In this document: piece after piece, positions 7,790 to 15,015 of the stretch
How positions within the stretch are numbered: position 1 is the first letter of the stretch
How the letters are laid out: every line of letters begins with the position of its first letter
Made by a program: the position numbers and the translations under genes
The notes under the pieces: generated by a model
What the model was told of the DNA's origin: nothing
The model's database searches: none
The model's input: the letters and a program-made list of their open reading frames with translations, nothing else
Source: Verrucomicrobiota bacterium
GTDB lineage: Bacteria > Verrucomicrobiota > Verrucomicrobiia > Chthoniobacterales > UBA10450
Direction: 5' to 3'
Length of the DNA stretch: 24,795 nucleotides
Assembly (NCBI GenBank): GCA_003219925.1
Contig: QHQU01000126.1
Span: forward strand, 1 to 24,795

Positions 7790-8131
7790 ATGAATCGTAT
7801 CATCGACGCTATCGAGAAGGACCAATTCAAAACCGAGTTGCCGGCATTTCGCGTGGGCGACTCCATCCGCGTCCACACTCGAGTGGTGGAAGGCGACAAA
7901 GAACGCATTCAAATTTTCGCCGGCATCGTCATCGGCCGGAAAGGTCGTGGCTTAAATGAAAACTTCACCGTCCGCCGGATTTCCTACGGCGAGGGAGTCG
8001 AGCGCGTGTTCCCCTTGCATTCGCCCCGCATTGCGAAGGTGGAAGTGGAAAAAGAAGGGCGTGCCCGCCGGGCCAAGCTCAATTACCTGCGCACCCGCAA
8101 AGGCAAGGAAGCGACCGCGGTCAGAGAATAG
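7790..8131 (+). CDS. rplS: 50S ribosomal protein L19
   Basis: A large-subunit protein at the 30S-50S interface. The 113-aa product matches the family along its full length: FRVGDSIRVHTRVVEGDKER, IQIFAGIVIGRKGRGLNENFTVRRIS, GVERVFPLHSPRIAKVEV, and an RRAKLNYLRTRKGK tail. AAAAGGAG ends 5 nt before the ATG and is the clearest Shine-Dalgarno in the window, as expected for a highly expressed gene. The usual partners rpsP, rimM and trmD are not upstream. Instead a family A repeat and a tRNA are there. The downstream order rnhB-yraN is common. A family A repeat starts 6 bp after the stop. Confidence 0.97.
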   Translation: MNRIIDAIEKDQFKTELPAFRVGDSIRVHTRVVEGDKERIQIFAGIVIGRKGRGLNENFTVRRISYGEGVERVFPLHSPRIAKVEVEKEGRARRAKLNYLRTRKGKEATAVRE

Positions 8132-8136
8132 GTTTC

Positions 8137-8205
8137 GGTCATCCCGAGCGCAGTCGAGGGATCCCGGGGCGGAAGCTGAAAGGTAACTTTATCGGGATCC
8201 CTCGA
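8137..8205. repeat. family A inverted repeat A2
   Basis: The left arm GGTCATCCCGAGCGCAGTCG continues to GAGGGATCCCG (8137-8166). The loop contains AAGCTGAAAGGTAACTT. The right arm is CGGGATCCCTCGA (8193-8205), after which the arm diverges. It lies between rplS and rnhB and could act as a hairpin at the 3' end of the rplS transcript. Confidence 0.8.
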
Positions 8206-8272
8206 TCCCGCACCTGCCGGCTCGAATTACGAGCTATTGGCACAAAATAAATCTGCGGATAATCTTCGGCCG

Positions 8273-8950
8273 ATGTACCGGCGCTGTGGTTTTCGTTATG
8301 AAAAAAAACTGCGCGCCCTCGGTGTCATCCGCATCGCCGGAATTGACGAAGCAGGTCGCGGGGCACTGGCCGGGCCGGTGGTAGCCGCGGCCGTGATTTT
8401 GCCAGAGAAATTCCGCCATCGAAAATTAAAGGACTCGAAACAACTCCTGCCCGAGCTGCGCCAGGAAATCTACGACGAGCTGGTGTCGCGCGAGGACATT
8501 GTTTGGAGCATCGGTGTGGTCGACTCCCTCGAGATCGATCAAATCAATATTTTGCGCGCAACGCACAAGGCGATGCGGTTCGCGCTCGAGGGGCTGTTTG
8601 GGCCGCCCGAGCATGTGCTTATTGACGGACTTCCGGTCTCGCCATTTCCTCTACCGCAAACCGCGATCATCGATGGCGATTGCATCAGTCTTTCCATCGC
8701 CGCCGCCAGCGTGATCGCGAAAGTGACGCGGGATCGTTTAATGCGTGAGTTTTGCGCGCGATTCCCGGAGTATTGTTTCGGCCAGCACAAGGGTTACGGC
8801 ACCGAACTTCACCTCATTAAACTTCATGAACACGGGCCTTGTCCGATCCATCGCCGATCTTTCGAGCCGGTGGCCCAACCGCTTCTCGCGCTCGAATTAG
8901 TGTCATGTCGAGCGAATACGCCAGTCCGGCTCGGACCGAGACATCTCTGA
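8273..8950 (+). CDS. rnhB: ribonuclease HII
   Basis: Cleaves RNA at ribonucleotides embedded in DNA and in RNA-DNA hybrids. The catalytic Asp-Glu pair is in GIDEAGRGALAGPVVAAAV. LKDSKQL supplies the conserved downstream segment, VLIDGLPV another acidic residue, and AASVIAKVTRDRLM the conserved helix. HKGYGTELH completes the fold. I chose the ATG at 8273 (MYRRCGFRYEKKLRALG). A TTG at 8237 would add 12 residues but falls next to repeat DNA. The last 16 or so codons (from 8902, VSCRANTPVRLGPRHL) are supplied by a family A repeat, so the natural C-terminus has been replaced or extended. It probably belongs with rplS and yraN. Confidence 0.95.
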   Translation: MYRRCGFRYEKKLRALGVIRIAGIDEAGRGALAGPVVAAAVILPEKFRHRKLKDSKQLLPELRQEIYDELVSREDIVWSIGVVDSLEIDQINILRATHKAMRFALEGLFGPPEHVLIDGLPVSPFPLPQTAIIDGDCISLSIAAASVIAKVTRDRLMREFCARFPEYCFGQHKGYGTELHLIKLHEHGPCPIHRRSFEPVAQPLLALELVSCRANTPVRLGPRHL

Positions 8951-9002
8951 TTTATTCTAGGGGAAGAATGATTAGAGATTCCTCCACTACGGTCGGAATG
9001 AC
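8902..9002. repeat. family A repeat A4 with CCAGTCCGGCTCGGACCGAG module
   Basis: It starts GTCATGTCGAGCG and ends GGTCGGAATGAC, so the outer ends are inverted copies. It contains a module of about 20 nt reading GCCAGTCCGGCTCGGACC, which also occurs in reverse orientation in the repeat at 17969-18068. The first half encodes the C-terminus of RNase HII. Confidence 0.7.
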
Positions 9003-9050
9003 AAAAGAGGAAACAAATCATAATGCAGTGGCTAAGCTGCGCGTCGTGCA

Positions 9051-9503
9051 ATGACAGGCAATTGGTCCATCGCCGATCTGACCAACCGCTGGCGGCACCG
9101 CTTCTCCCGCTCACGAGAATTATCTGAACATCTGCGGCTCGGTGCGCGCGGGGAAAAACTGGCCTGTGCCTTTCTCCGCCGCAAAGGCTGCAGAATTCTT
9201 TACCGTAATTTCCGGGCGCGGCATGGCGGTGAAGTCGATATCGTTTGTCGCGATCGCGATACCCTCGTCTTCGTCGAAGTTAAAACGCGCACTCGAGAAG
9301 ATTTTGGACGGCCCGTTGAAGCGGTCAATGCGGCGAAACGCAAATTGATTGCGCGGGGCGCGTTGGCCTGGTTGCAATTGCTGGATAACCCAGACATCCT
9401 GGTCAGGTTCGACGTTGTCGAAATTGTCCTGGCTGAAGACGGGCAACCGTGCTTCGAACTAATTCGCGACGCCTTTCCCCTTCCCGCTCCCTATACTTAT
9501 TAG
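9051..9503 (+). CDS. yraN: YraN family protein (UPF0102, nuclease-like fold)
   Basis: A 150-aa member of the UPF0102 family, which has a restriction-endonuclease-like fold and is often encoded beside rnhB. The exact cellular role is unsettled. The core is LGARGEKLACAFLRRKGCRILYRNFR, then GGEVDIVCRDRDTLVFVEVKTR, which carries the predicted metal-binding E-x-D...E-x-K pattern, then AAKRKLIARGALAWL. The N-terminus is about 25 residues longer than typical, and a later start cannot be excluded. The stop overlaps the rsmE stop on the opposite strand (9500-9503), so the two genes are convergent with no terminator between them. Confidence 0.9.
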   Translation: MTGNWSIADLTNRWRHRFSRSRELSEHLRLGARGEKLACAFLRRKGCRILYRNFRARHGGEVDIVCRDRDTLVFVEVKTRTREDFGRPVEAVNAAKRKLIARGALAWLQLLDNPDILVRFDVVEIVLAEDGQPCFELIRDAFPLPAPYTY

Positions 9504-10324
9504 CCGCTAACAGGTGCAGCTAACAATTCGTAGGAGAGCACACTCAGGCAGTAAATCGCCGCAGTTTCTACCCGCAAGATAATGGGACCAAGAGTGATGG
9601 GACGACAGCCGTTGCTCCGCGCCAGATTGAGCTCCGCTGGAGTAAAATCGCCTTCCGGACCAATGCACATCAGAACACTCGCCGGGCGAGCGTGATGTTC
9701 GCGTTCGTAATCAGCCAGCACCGTTTTTAAATGGAGCGCGTCGGATTGAAGGGAACCAATTAATCTCAAATCGAGACCTCTGTTCTGTGGCGGCGGCCGT
9801 GTCGGCTGCGTTCCGAAGTCTGGTGCAGACGACGCGCCTGCCTCTACCGCTAAAAAAAAATCGCTGAGCTTTCTCGGCGGTTGCACCGTCGGCAGCCAGT
9901 TTTGTCCACATTGTTTGGCTGCTTCGATCGCGACCTGATGCCATTTCGCTTGCTTTTGCGCCGCTTCTTTCGCCTCGAGATGAACGATGGTGCGCTCGGA
10001 AATCAGTGGCGCGATCTCCGCCGCTCCGATCTCGACTGCTTTCTGCACAATTAGATCCATGTTTTTCCCTTTCGGGATGGCCTGGGCCAGCGTGATCCGA
10101 CAGGGCAGCGGCGGCACCCGCGCCTCGTGCATTTTGCGTAAGAGAATTTCGTCGCGGGTTACCTTCGCAATTTCAGCCGTGATTTCATGGCCGCGACCAT
10201 TGAACACAACCACCCGCCCAGCAGGTTGAAGACGAAGCACATCGCGCGCGTGATGTGCTTCGGCTCCCGCTAAAACGAGCGAGTCAGGATTCCAATCTTC
10301 CGGGGCGATATAAAAGCGATGCAT
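9500..10324 (-). CDS. rsmE: 16S rRNA (uracil-1498-N3)-methyltransferase RsmE
   Basis: A SPOUT-class knotted methyltransferase that modifies U1498 of 16S rRNA using SAM. The N-terminal PUA-like domain begins MHRFYIAPEDW and contains AHHARDVLRLQPAGRVVVF. The catalytic knot reads VLMCIGPEGDFTPAEL and ITLGPIILRVETAAIY. Most homologues have Arg where this one has the first Ile of LGPIILR. The 274-aa length is above the usual 240-250. The excess corresponds to about 22 residues around 158-180 (AGASSAPDFGTQPTRPPP) encoded by a family C repeat at 9786-9852. It is the last gene of the dnaJ-side run, 108 bp after dnaJ. That gap holds two repeat structures. Confidence 0.94.
   Translation of the reverse strand: MHRFYIAPEDWNPDSLVLAGAEAHHARDVLRLQPAGRVVVFNGRGHEITAEIAKVTRDEILLRKMHEARVPPLPCRITLAQAIPKGKNMDLIVQKAVEIGAAEIAPLISERTIVHLEAKEAAQKQAKWHQVAIEAAKQCGQNWLPTVQPPRKLSDFFLAVEAGASSAPDFGTQPTRPPPQNRGLDLRLIGSLQSDALHLKTVLADYEREHHARPASVLMCIGPEGDFTPAELNLARSNGCRPITLGPIILRVETAAIYCLSVLSYELLAAPVSG
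9786..9852 (+). repeat. family C palindromic element C2, inside rsmE
   Basis: It begins TGTGGCGGCGGCCGTGTCGG, continues with GTGCAGACGACGCGCCTGCC and ends TCTACCGCTA. It aligns with C1 at the start of rimO. Here it is read on the opposite strand relative to the gene, yet it still leaves the frame open. It lies between the PUA-like domain side and the catalytic knot. Confidence 0.7.
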
Positions 10325-10335
10325 TGGGGAAGTTT

Positions 10336-10392
10336 GATGTTTGATGTAACCGCGGAACCGCTCAACAAATCAAACCTCGAACATCAAACATC
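10336..10392. repeat. 12-bp inverted repeat GATGTTTGATGT / ACATCAAACATC
   Basis: The arms are perfect at 10336-10347 and 10381-10392, with a 33-nt interior that includes CCGCGGAACCG. It lies between dnaJ and rsmE (both minus). The motif family (TTTGATGT / ACATCAAA) is also echoed inside rimO at about 5377-5392 (ACATCGAACATCGAAT). Confidence 0.65.
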
Positions 10393-10393
10393 G

Positions 10394-10423
10394 CGCGATC
10401 CCTCGCCTTTGCTCGGGATGACG
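10394..10423. repeat. half copy of family A repeat (A5)
   Basis: CGCGATCCCTCGCC followed by TTGCTCGGGATGACG: one arm of the family A inverted repeat without its partner, abutting the GATGTTTGATGT hairpin and ending 9 bp from the dnaJ stop. Confidence 0.6.
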
Positions 10424-10432
10424 GAAGCAGAG

Positions 10433-11569
10433 TTAGCGAAAGAAATCTTTGGCGCGTTCAAAAAAGCTTCTATACAGCGGAGTATTTTCTTCGCCGCATG
10501 AATTGGCAAATTCCTCCAGCTTGCGCCGTTGCTCCGAGTTCAATCGCGTTGGCACTTCCACGATGACGCGTGCGAGTAAATCTCCGCGACCGCGGCCCTC
10601 GATGTTGGCAATGCCCTTACCACGCAATTTAAACACCTGGCCAGTTTGGGTTCCGACCGGAATCCGCAGGCTTGCCTTCCCTTCGAGCGTCGGCACCGGG
10701 ACCTCGCCGCCGAGAGCGGCAATCGCAAAAGAAATCGGGACTTCGCAATAAAGATCATCTTCATCGCGCTGAAACACCGGGTGCTCCTTGATGTGAAGCA
10801 CGACGTAGAGATCGCCCGGCGGCCCGCCGCGGATACCGGCTTCGCCATTTCGTGAAGAACGCAACCGCGAACCACTCCCGATACCCGCCGGGATTTTCAA
10901 TTTGATTCGGCTGGAATTCTCCACCCGCCCTTCGCCGCCGCATTTGTGACACGGTTTTTCGATAATCTGTCCGGCGCCCCGGCAGCGCGGACAGGTTTGT
11001 GATACCTGGAAGAAACCGCGCGAACTAATTACCTGCCCGCGACCCCCGCAGGTTGGACAATTGATCGAACGCGAACCTGGTTCTGCACCGCTGCCATTGC
11101 ATTGGTCGCAGGTATCCAGCTTGCGAATTTCGATCTCTTTCTCCGTGCCAAAAGCTGCTTCTTCCAAAGTAATCTGCATGTCGTAGCGCAAATCGGAACC
11201 GCGCTGCCGTTCTTCCGCGCGACCGCCGCCGGCACCCCCGAAAAAGCTCTCAAAAATTCCTCCGCTGCCGCCCCCAAAGACCTCGCGGAAAATGTCGAAT
11301 GGATCGTGGAATCCGCCCCCGAAACCGGCGGCGCCTTGCGAAAACGCAGCGTGCCCGAATCGATCGTAGGCGGCACGCTTATCGACGTCGATCAGGACGT
11401 CGTAGGCTTCGCCGAGTTCTTTAAATTTTTCCTCGGCGTGCGGATCGTCCGGATTCTTGTCCGGGTGGAATTTGACCGCGAGCTTGCGATAGGCCCGCTT
11501 GATTTCGTCCTCAGGCGCGCCTCGGGCAACCCCGAGCACTTCGTAATAGTCGCGTTTGGTCGTAGGCAT
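10433..11569 (-). CDS. dnaJ: chaperone protein DnaJ
   Basis: A co-chaperone that delivers clients to DnaK and stimulates its ATPase. The 378-aa product has the full type I layout. The J domain (1-72) has HPD at 35-37. The Gly/Phe-rich region is at about 75-118. The zinc region has four CxxCxGxG-type repeats (Cys154/157, 171/174, 193/196, 207/210). The C-terminal substrate-binding domains follow (YVVLHIKEHPVFQRDEDDLYCEVPISFAIAALGGEVPVPTLEG). It is 157 bp downstream of grpE. dnaK is not in the window. All key residues are present. Confidence 0.97.
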   Translation of the reverse strand: MPTTKRDYYEVLGVARGAPEDEIKRAYRKLAVKFHPDKNPDDPHAEEKFKELGEAYDVLIDVDKRAAYDRFGHAAFSQGAAGFGGGFHDPFDIFREVFGGGSGGIFESFFGGAGGGRAEERQRGSDLRYDMQITLEEAAFGTEKEIEIRKLDTCDQCNGSGAEPGSRSINCPTCGGRGQVISSRGFFQVSQTCPRCRGAGQIIEKPCHKCGGEGRVENSSRIKLKIPAGIGSGSRLRSSRNGEAGIRGGPPGDLYVVLHIKEHPVFQRDEDDLYCEVPISFAIAALGGEVPVPTLEGKASLRIPVGTQTGQVFKLRGKGIANIEGRGRGDLLARVIVEVPTRLNSEQRRKLEEFANSCGEENTPLYRSFFERAKDFFR

Positions 11570-11628
11570 TTAGGATGGTGAACGGCAGGCGGACAGTGAC
11601 ATGAAAGCAAGGTTTCTGCCGACCGGAG

Positions 11629-11677
11629 CTTCTAACTTCTCACTTCTACTTCTCTTTTCACTTCTCTTTCTCAAGAA
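11629..11677. repeat. polypyrimidine tract of imperfect ACTTCTC repeats
   Basis: CTTCTAACTTCTCACTTCT continues as short ACTTCT/CTTTTC units for about 45 nt. On the coding (minus) strand of the grpE-dnaJ operon this is a purine-rich GAAGT/GAGAAG tract in the 157-bp gap between the two genes. It could affect mRNA structure or stability. The function is unknown. Confidence 0.5.
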
Positions 11678-11726
11678 GCGCGGCAGGGGCGCCACGCTAT
11701 GCGCACAGGATATGCGCGCTACCCTC

Positions 11727-12296
11727 TCACTCATTACTGCTTCTAGCGGCGCCGCTCGAAACCACCACCGCCGCTGGTCGCAGCAGCCGATCTTTTAAGC
11801 GATAGCCACGGCGGGTTTGTCGAATGACCCGGCCTTCGGGAACTCTATTGCTTGGTTCGTGGCCGATGGCCTCGTGCAGGTTGGGATCAAATTGTTTTCC
11901 AACCGCATCGATTGGTTCCAGTCCATTAGCCGTTAGAAAATCGTTGAGTTGCTTAAGGACCATGCTCATTCCGGAGTAAATAGGCGAACGCTCGCCCTCC
12001 TCGCGAGCGGCAGAAAGTCCAAGCTCGAAGTTATCGACGATCGGGACCAGGCGTTCTAGCAACGAACGATTGGCGTATTTAATCCCTTCATCGCGCTCGC
12101 GGGCGGCGCGCTTTTTGTAATTTTCAAAGTCCGCCTGGGTTCGCAATGCCAGGTCGCGAAAGCGATCGAGATCGCCTTGCATACTCGCAACTGGATCGTC
12201 CGTAGCTTCTCCGTCGGCCGAACTGTATCCGGGCTCAGCAGGCACTGGAGGTGGAATTTTGTCTTCTTCGCGTGGTTCAGGGCTGGTCTTTTTCAT
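11727..12296 (-). CDS. grpE: nucleotide exchange factor GrpE
   Basis: Releases ADP from DnaK and acts as a thermosensor. The 189-aa product has an acidic/proline-rich N-terminus, a long coiled-coil helix (LDRFRDLALRTQADFENYKKRAARERDE), then the head domain (LLERLVPIVDNFELGL, MVLKQLNDFLTANGLEPID, FDPNLHEAIGHEPSN, GRVIRQTRRGYRLKDRLLRPAAVVVS). These are classic GrpE signatures. The start ATG at 12296 lies 20 nt inside the 3' end of the upstream phosphatase gene in another frame, indicating tight coupling with that gene. Confidence 0.96.
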   Translation of the reverse strand: MKKTSPEPREEDKIPPPVPAEPGYSSADGEATDDPVASMQGDLDRFRDLALRTQADFENYKKRAARERDEGIKYANRSLLERLVPIVDNFELGLSAAREEGERSPIYSGMSMVLKQLNDFLTANGLEPIDAVGKQFDPNLHEAIGHEPSNRVPEGRVIRQTRRGYRLKDRLLRPAAVVVSSGAARSSNE

Positions 12297-13728
12297 GTTT
12301 ACGAATGGTAATTAGGGTGATGTCATCGTTCTGTGGATGCGCACCCACGAAATTGCGCACGTCATCAATTAATCGCGTGATAATGGCCGAAGCGCCGTGT
12401 GCTGCGCTCGCCCGCACCGATTGAATCATCCGGTCAATGCCGAATTCGAAACCCTCGGCATCCAAGGCTTCCGTCACGCCGTCGGTGTAAAGAATCAGAC
12501 AATCATCCTGCTCGAGTCGGATTGCGAAATCGTTCGTGATCCGATCGAACACACTCCCGCTATCGATGCCGACGACCATTCCGGGTGATTTGATAAATTC
12601 GACCGTTTGCTGGGCGCGACGATAGAGCAAAGGGGCATCATGGCCAGCGCGCGCCAGCGTGATCGAACCGACAGAAAGGTCCACCACCAAATATGCCATG
12701 CTAATGAACATGTCCTCTTTGATGTCAGGATAAAGCTGGCGATTGACTGCCTTCAAAACGTCCGCCGGCGACGGATTCTGCGGTGCCTGACTGCGCAGAA
12801 CGCTGCGGCAAATCGCCATGATCAATGAAGCGGGGACGCCTTTGCCCGAAACATCGGCGATTGCCACGCCGAGCCGATGTTCGTCCACCCGGATGTAATC
12901 AAAGTAATCGCCGCTGACCTGCCGGGCCGGAATGTTGATGCCGGCAATTTCGAACCCGGGAACGGCCGGCGATTTTTCCGGAAGCAGAATCCGCTGAATG
13001 TCGCGCGCGATTTCCAGGTCGTGATCAAGCCGCTTTTTTTCATTCGCCTCGGAGTAAATGATGGCGTTGTAGAGGGCGAAGGCGGATTGCTCAGCGATCG
13101 ATTTGAAGACAACAAAATCACTCGGCGTGAATGGCGCGCCCATCGGGCCATTGCCAACCGCGAGCACGCCCATGTTTTGTTTGCCATAAAGCAAGGACGT
13201 GGCCATCAGCGAAGCAGTCCCGAGGGGTGTTTCGCGCAAGCGCGCCAATTCCGGCACGTCCCGCACGTCGGCGAGCGAAACTGGTTGCGCCGTCTGCCAG
13301 ACGGTGCCGATTAAACCTTCGCCCGGTGGAACACTATGCATCCGCAAAAATCCTTCCAAGGCAGCGGGGGTAGTCGCGGCCTGATGCAAAATGTGACCCG
13401 GCACCGGCACCAGCGGCGGACAACCCTTGGAAAGAAATACCGGCACCAGTTTGTTCCCACTGCGATCGGTGAGATAGAGCGCGCCGCCATGAGCGTCGAG
13501 AATTCGGGTGGCCCCTTCCACGATCAGCCGATGCAAATCATGCGGCTTGATTGTTTCCCGAAACGCTTCACCCAACCCGTGTAAAAAATCGAAGACGAGC
13601 GTTTCTTCGACCTGGATTTCCTCCTTCGAGCGCTCGAGGGCGTGAACCTTCCGTCTTTGGCGGAAGGAAGTGAAAATCCAACCGCAAATCGCGATAGCCA
13701 GGGCGGCGTAGAGAAGAGTCGGCCACAT
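12277..13728 (-). CDS. membrane-anchored GAF-SpoIIE (RsbU-like) serine phosphatase
   Basis: A PP2C-type phosphatase of the kind that dephosphorylates STAS anti-anti-sigma factors in partner-switching stress pathways. The 483-aa product has one N-terminal membrane helix (about 4-21), a GAF sensor domain (about 50-225), a short coiled linker (ANEKKRLDHDLEIARDIQRILLP) typical of RsbU-like enzymes, and a SpoIIE phosphatase domain (about 250-478). Metal-binding motifs are SGDYFDYI, ADVSGKGVPASL, YTDGVTEA and NDDITLI. It lies 16 bp downstream of a STAS gene and overlaps grpE by 20 nt. The likely substrate is the neighbouring STAS protein. The signal read by the GAF domain is unknown. Confidence 0.9.
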   Translation of the reverse strand: MWPTLLYAALAIAICGWIFTSFRQRRKVHALERSKEEIQVEETLVFDFLHGLGEAFRETIKPHDLHRLIVEGATRILDAHGGALYLTDRSGNKLVPVFLSKGCPPLVPVPGHILHQAATTPAALEGFLRMHSVPPGEGLIGTVWQTAQPVSLADVRDVPELARLRETPLGTASLMATSLLYGKQNMGVLAVGNGPMGAPFTPSDFVVFKSIAEQSAFALYNAIIYSEANEKKRLDHDLEIARDIQRILLPEKSPAVPGFEIAGINIPARQVSGDYFDYIRVDEHRLGVAIADVSGKGVPASLIMAICRSVLRSQAPQNPSPADVLKAVNRQLYPDIKEDMFISMAYLVVDLSVGSITLARAGHDAPLLYRRAQQTVEFIKSPGMVVGIDSGSVFDRITNDFAIRLEQDDCLILYTDGVTEALDAEGFEFGIDRMIQSVRASAAHGASAIITRLIDDVRNFVGAHPQNDDITLITIRKHEKDQP

Positions 13729-13744
13729 GAAGTCGGCAGCCAGC

Positions 13745-14242
13745 TTACTTCTTTACCGGGTTGTCGTGAAGGTCGTGCTTGAGGTAGTCGAGAACGTCTT
13801 TGAACCGCAAAAGATTTTCCGGTGCCGCTTCACACAGCGCTTCGTGAGCTGCCAGCATTTCCTTGGCCTGCTCCCTTTTTCCCAGGGTTGCGGGAGCGAG
13901 CGCGTCGCATTCCGGAGAGCGCGCGCCGTTGCTGGAGATTTGAAAAAGTTGATCGAGACCAAGGCCGGAAAGCAATTGCCGGCTGCGTTCGCCGCAATGC
14001 ACCACCCGCAGATGTCCCTGCCCAAGTTCCTTCAATCGCAGGGCCAGTCCCGCCATTGTCCCCATAAAAGTGGAATCCATCATCATGCAATCGACAAGAT
14101 CGACCACGAACTCGCGATAGCCCCGGTCCACCATTTCGCGGGCAAACTGCTTGAAATTTCCGCTGTTCAGAAAACTGCCTTTGCCCTCCACCCGGACCCA
14201 GACGGCAGGGCCGCATACTCCGACCTGAATCGACGATTCCAC
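13745..14242 (-). CDS. STAS-domain anti-anti-sigma factor-like protein
   Basis: 165 aa, GTG start. The N-terminal half is a STAS domain. FVVDLVDCMMMDSTFMGTMAGLALRL contains Asp56-Ser57, the position of the phosphorylatable serine in SpoIIAA/RsbV proteins. GHLRVVHCGERSRQLLSGLGLDQLFQI follows. The C-terminal 60 residues are an extra helical tail (ATLGKREQAKEMLAAHEALCEAAPENLLRFKDVLDYLK) not part of the usual 110-aa STAS fold. It is encoded directly upstream of the SpoIIE-type phosphatase, the expected pairing. The matching kinase (RsbW/SpoIIAB type) and sigma factor are not in the window, so the output is unknown. Confidence 0.85.
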   Translation of the reverse strand: MESSIQVGVCGPAVWVRVEGKGSFLNSGNFKQFAREMVDRGYREFVVDLVDCMMMDSTFMGTMAGLALRLKELGQGHLRVVHCGERSRQLLSGLGLDQLFQISSNGARSPECDALAPATLGKREQAKEMLAAHEALCEAAPENLLRFKDVLDYLKHDLHDNPVKK

Positions 14243-14288
14243 AATAACTATAGAACGTTATGGAACTTAGCCCTGACAGTCAAACAAA

Positions 14289-14852
14289 CTAGTCCCATAA
14301 GAAAGAGCGTTTCTCGGCTACAATCCGGCCGTGTTCGATGAGCAAACACCGCCAGGCCAGCACTTGCCCGTCATCAAAATACTCATCACCCACCACTCGA
14401 AATCCGCTGTGATTCGTCCCGCGGACGTTCTGGTAGGCCTGTTCTTTTGCCTGCACAAAAGCCCGAAGTTTCTCCTGTTTATATTCAAACCGGACCGTCA
14501 AATCCGAAGGCCGCTTTGCCCGCCAGAAAAAATCAAAGTATTGCCCGAAGCGTTGCCGTTGATCGAGCGCGGTGACTGCGCCGTACATCCGATAAGAGCG
14601 TTCAAAATTTATCGAGGCTTCCTGAACCGCGCTACCCGATTTGGAACTGGTCTTCTTCGTCAGGTTCGCGGGAGTGTTCCCTTTCTGTCCTTTGGTGGCG
14701 GGAAGGCCTAGCGACAGCGTGTAAATCTTGGCTTTGCGAAACTGGAAATCGGGATTGAGCGCCAGTGGAAATTTCCGTTGCTCGGTATCAGCCCCAGCGA
14801 CAGAGCTCACGCTTAGTAGAAGCGCGACCGCGCAGGTAAATCGCATTACCAT
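14289..14852 (-). CDS. exported protein of unknown function
   Basis: I do not recognise the family. From the ATG at 14852 the product is 187 aa, with a signal peptide (MRFTCAVALLLSVSSVAGA, from the next Met, cleavage near AGA-DTE). The mature part is basic. It includes YTLSLGLPATKGQKGN and an aromatic-rich C-terminal half (FGQYFDFFWRAKRPSDLTVRFEYKQEKLRAF and WRCLLIEHGRIVAEKRSFLWD). The last segment is reminiscent of a small outer or periplasmic beta domain, but this is not secure. The frame is open to 14990, but the extra 46 residues are encoded by repeat DNA (14904-14952) and do not look like protein. ATG 14846 is an alternative start. It is 46 bp upstream of the STAS gene. Confidence 0.7.
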   Translation of the reverse strand: MVMRFTCAVALLLSVSSVAGADTEQRKFPLALNPDFQFRKAKIYTLSLGLPATKGQKGNTPANLTKKTSSKSGSAVQEASINFERSYRMYGAVTALDQRQRFGQYFDFFWRAKRPSDLTVRFEYKQEKLRAFVQAKEQAYQNVRGTNHSGFRVVGDEYFDDGQVLAWRCLLIEHGRIVAEKRSFLWD

Positions 14853-14903
14853 ATCAAACGGGCTGCGCGCGACCCTGTCAATGCGGAGCGAATGTCGGGG
14901 CGC

Positions 14904-14952
14904 GGAACACGGGCCTCTGGCCTGTGCGCCCAGCGGGTTTCTAAACCCGCTG
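14904..14952 (+). repeat. family D two-hairpin element D1
   Basis: A 49-nt unit: GGAACAC, hairpin CGGGCC-tct-GGCCTG style stem, the constant core GTGCGCCCAGCGG, hairpin CGGGTTTctaAACCCG, and end CTG. It is an inverted partner of D2 at 15016-15064, which has the same layout and the same length but different stem sequence. Confidence 0.75.
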
Positions 14953-15015
14953 CTCTCGGCAACCCAACCGGCCCGTAATTGGCGGGGCACGAGCTTCCCG
15001 TGCAGGGAACCCCTT

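Noticed and set aside
13727..14341. 204-codon plus-strand frame across the STAS gene
   Set aside because: It is antisense to a convincing STAS domain, and its translation shows no domain.
14853..14990. 46-residue N-terminal extension of the exported protein
   Set aside because: It is encoded by the family D repeat DNA and would bury the signal peptide internally. The ATG at 14852 or 14846 is the sensible start.
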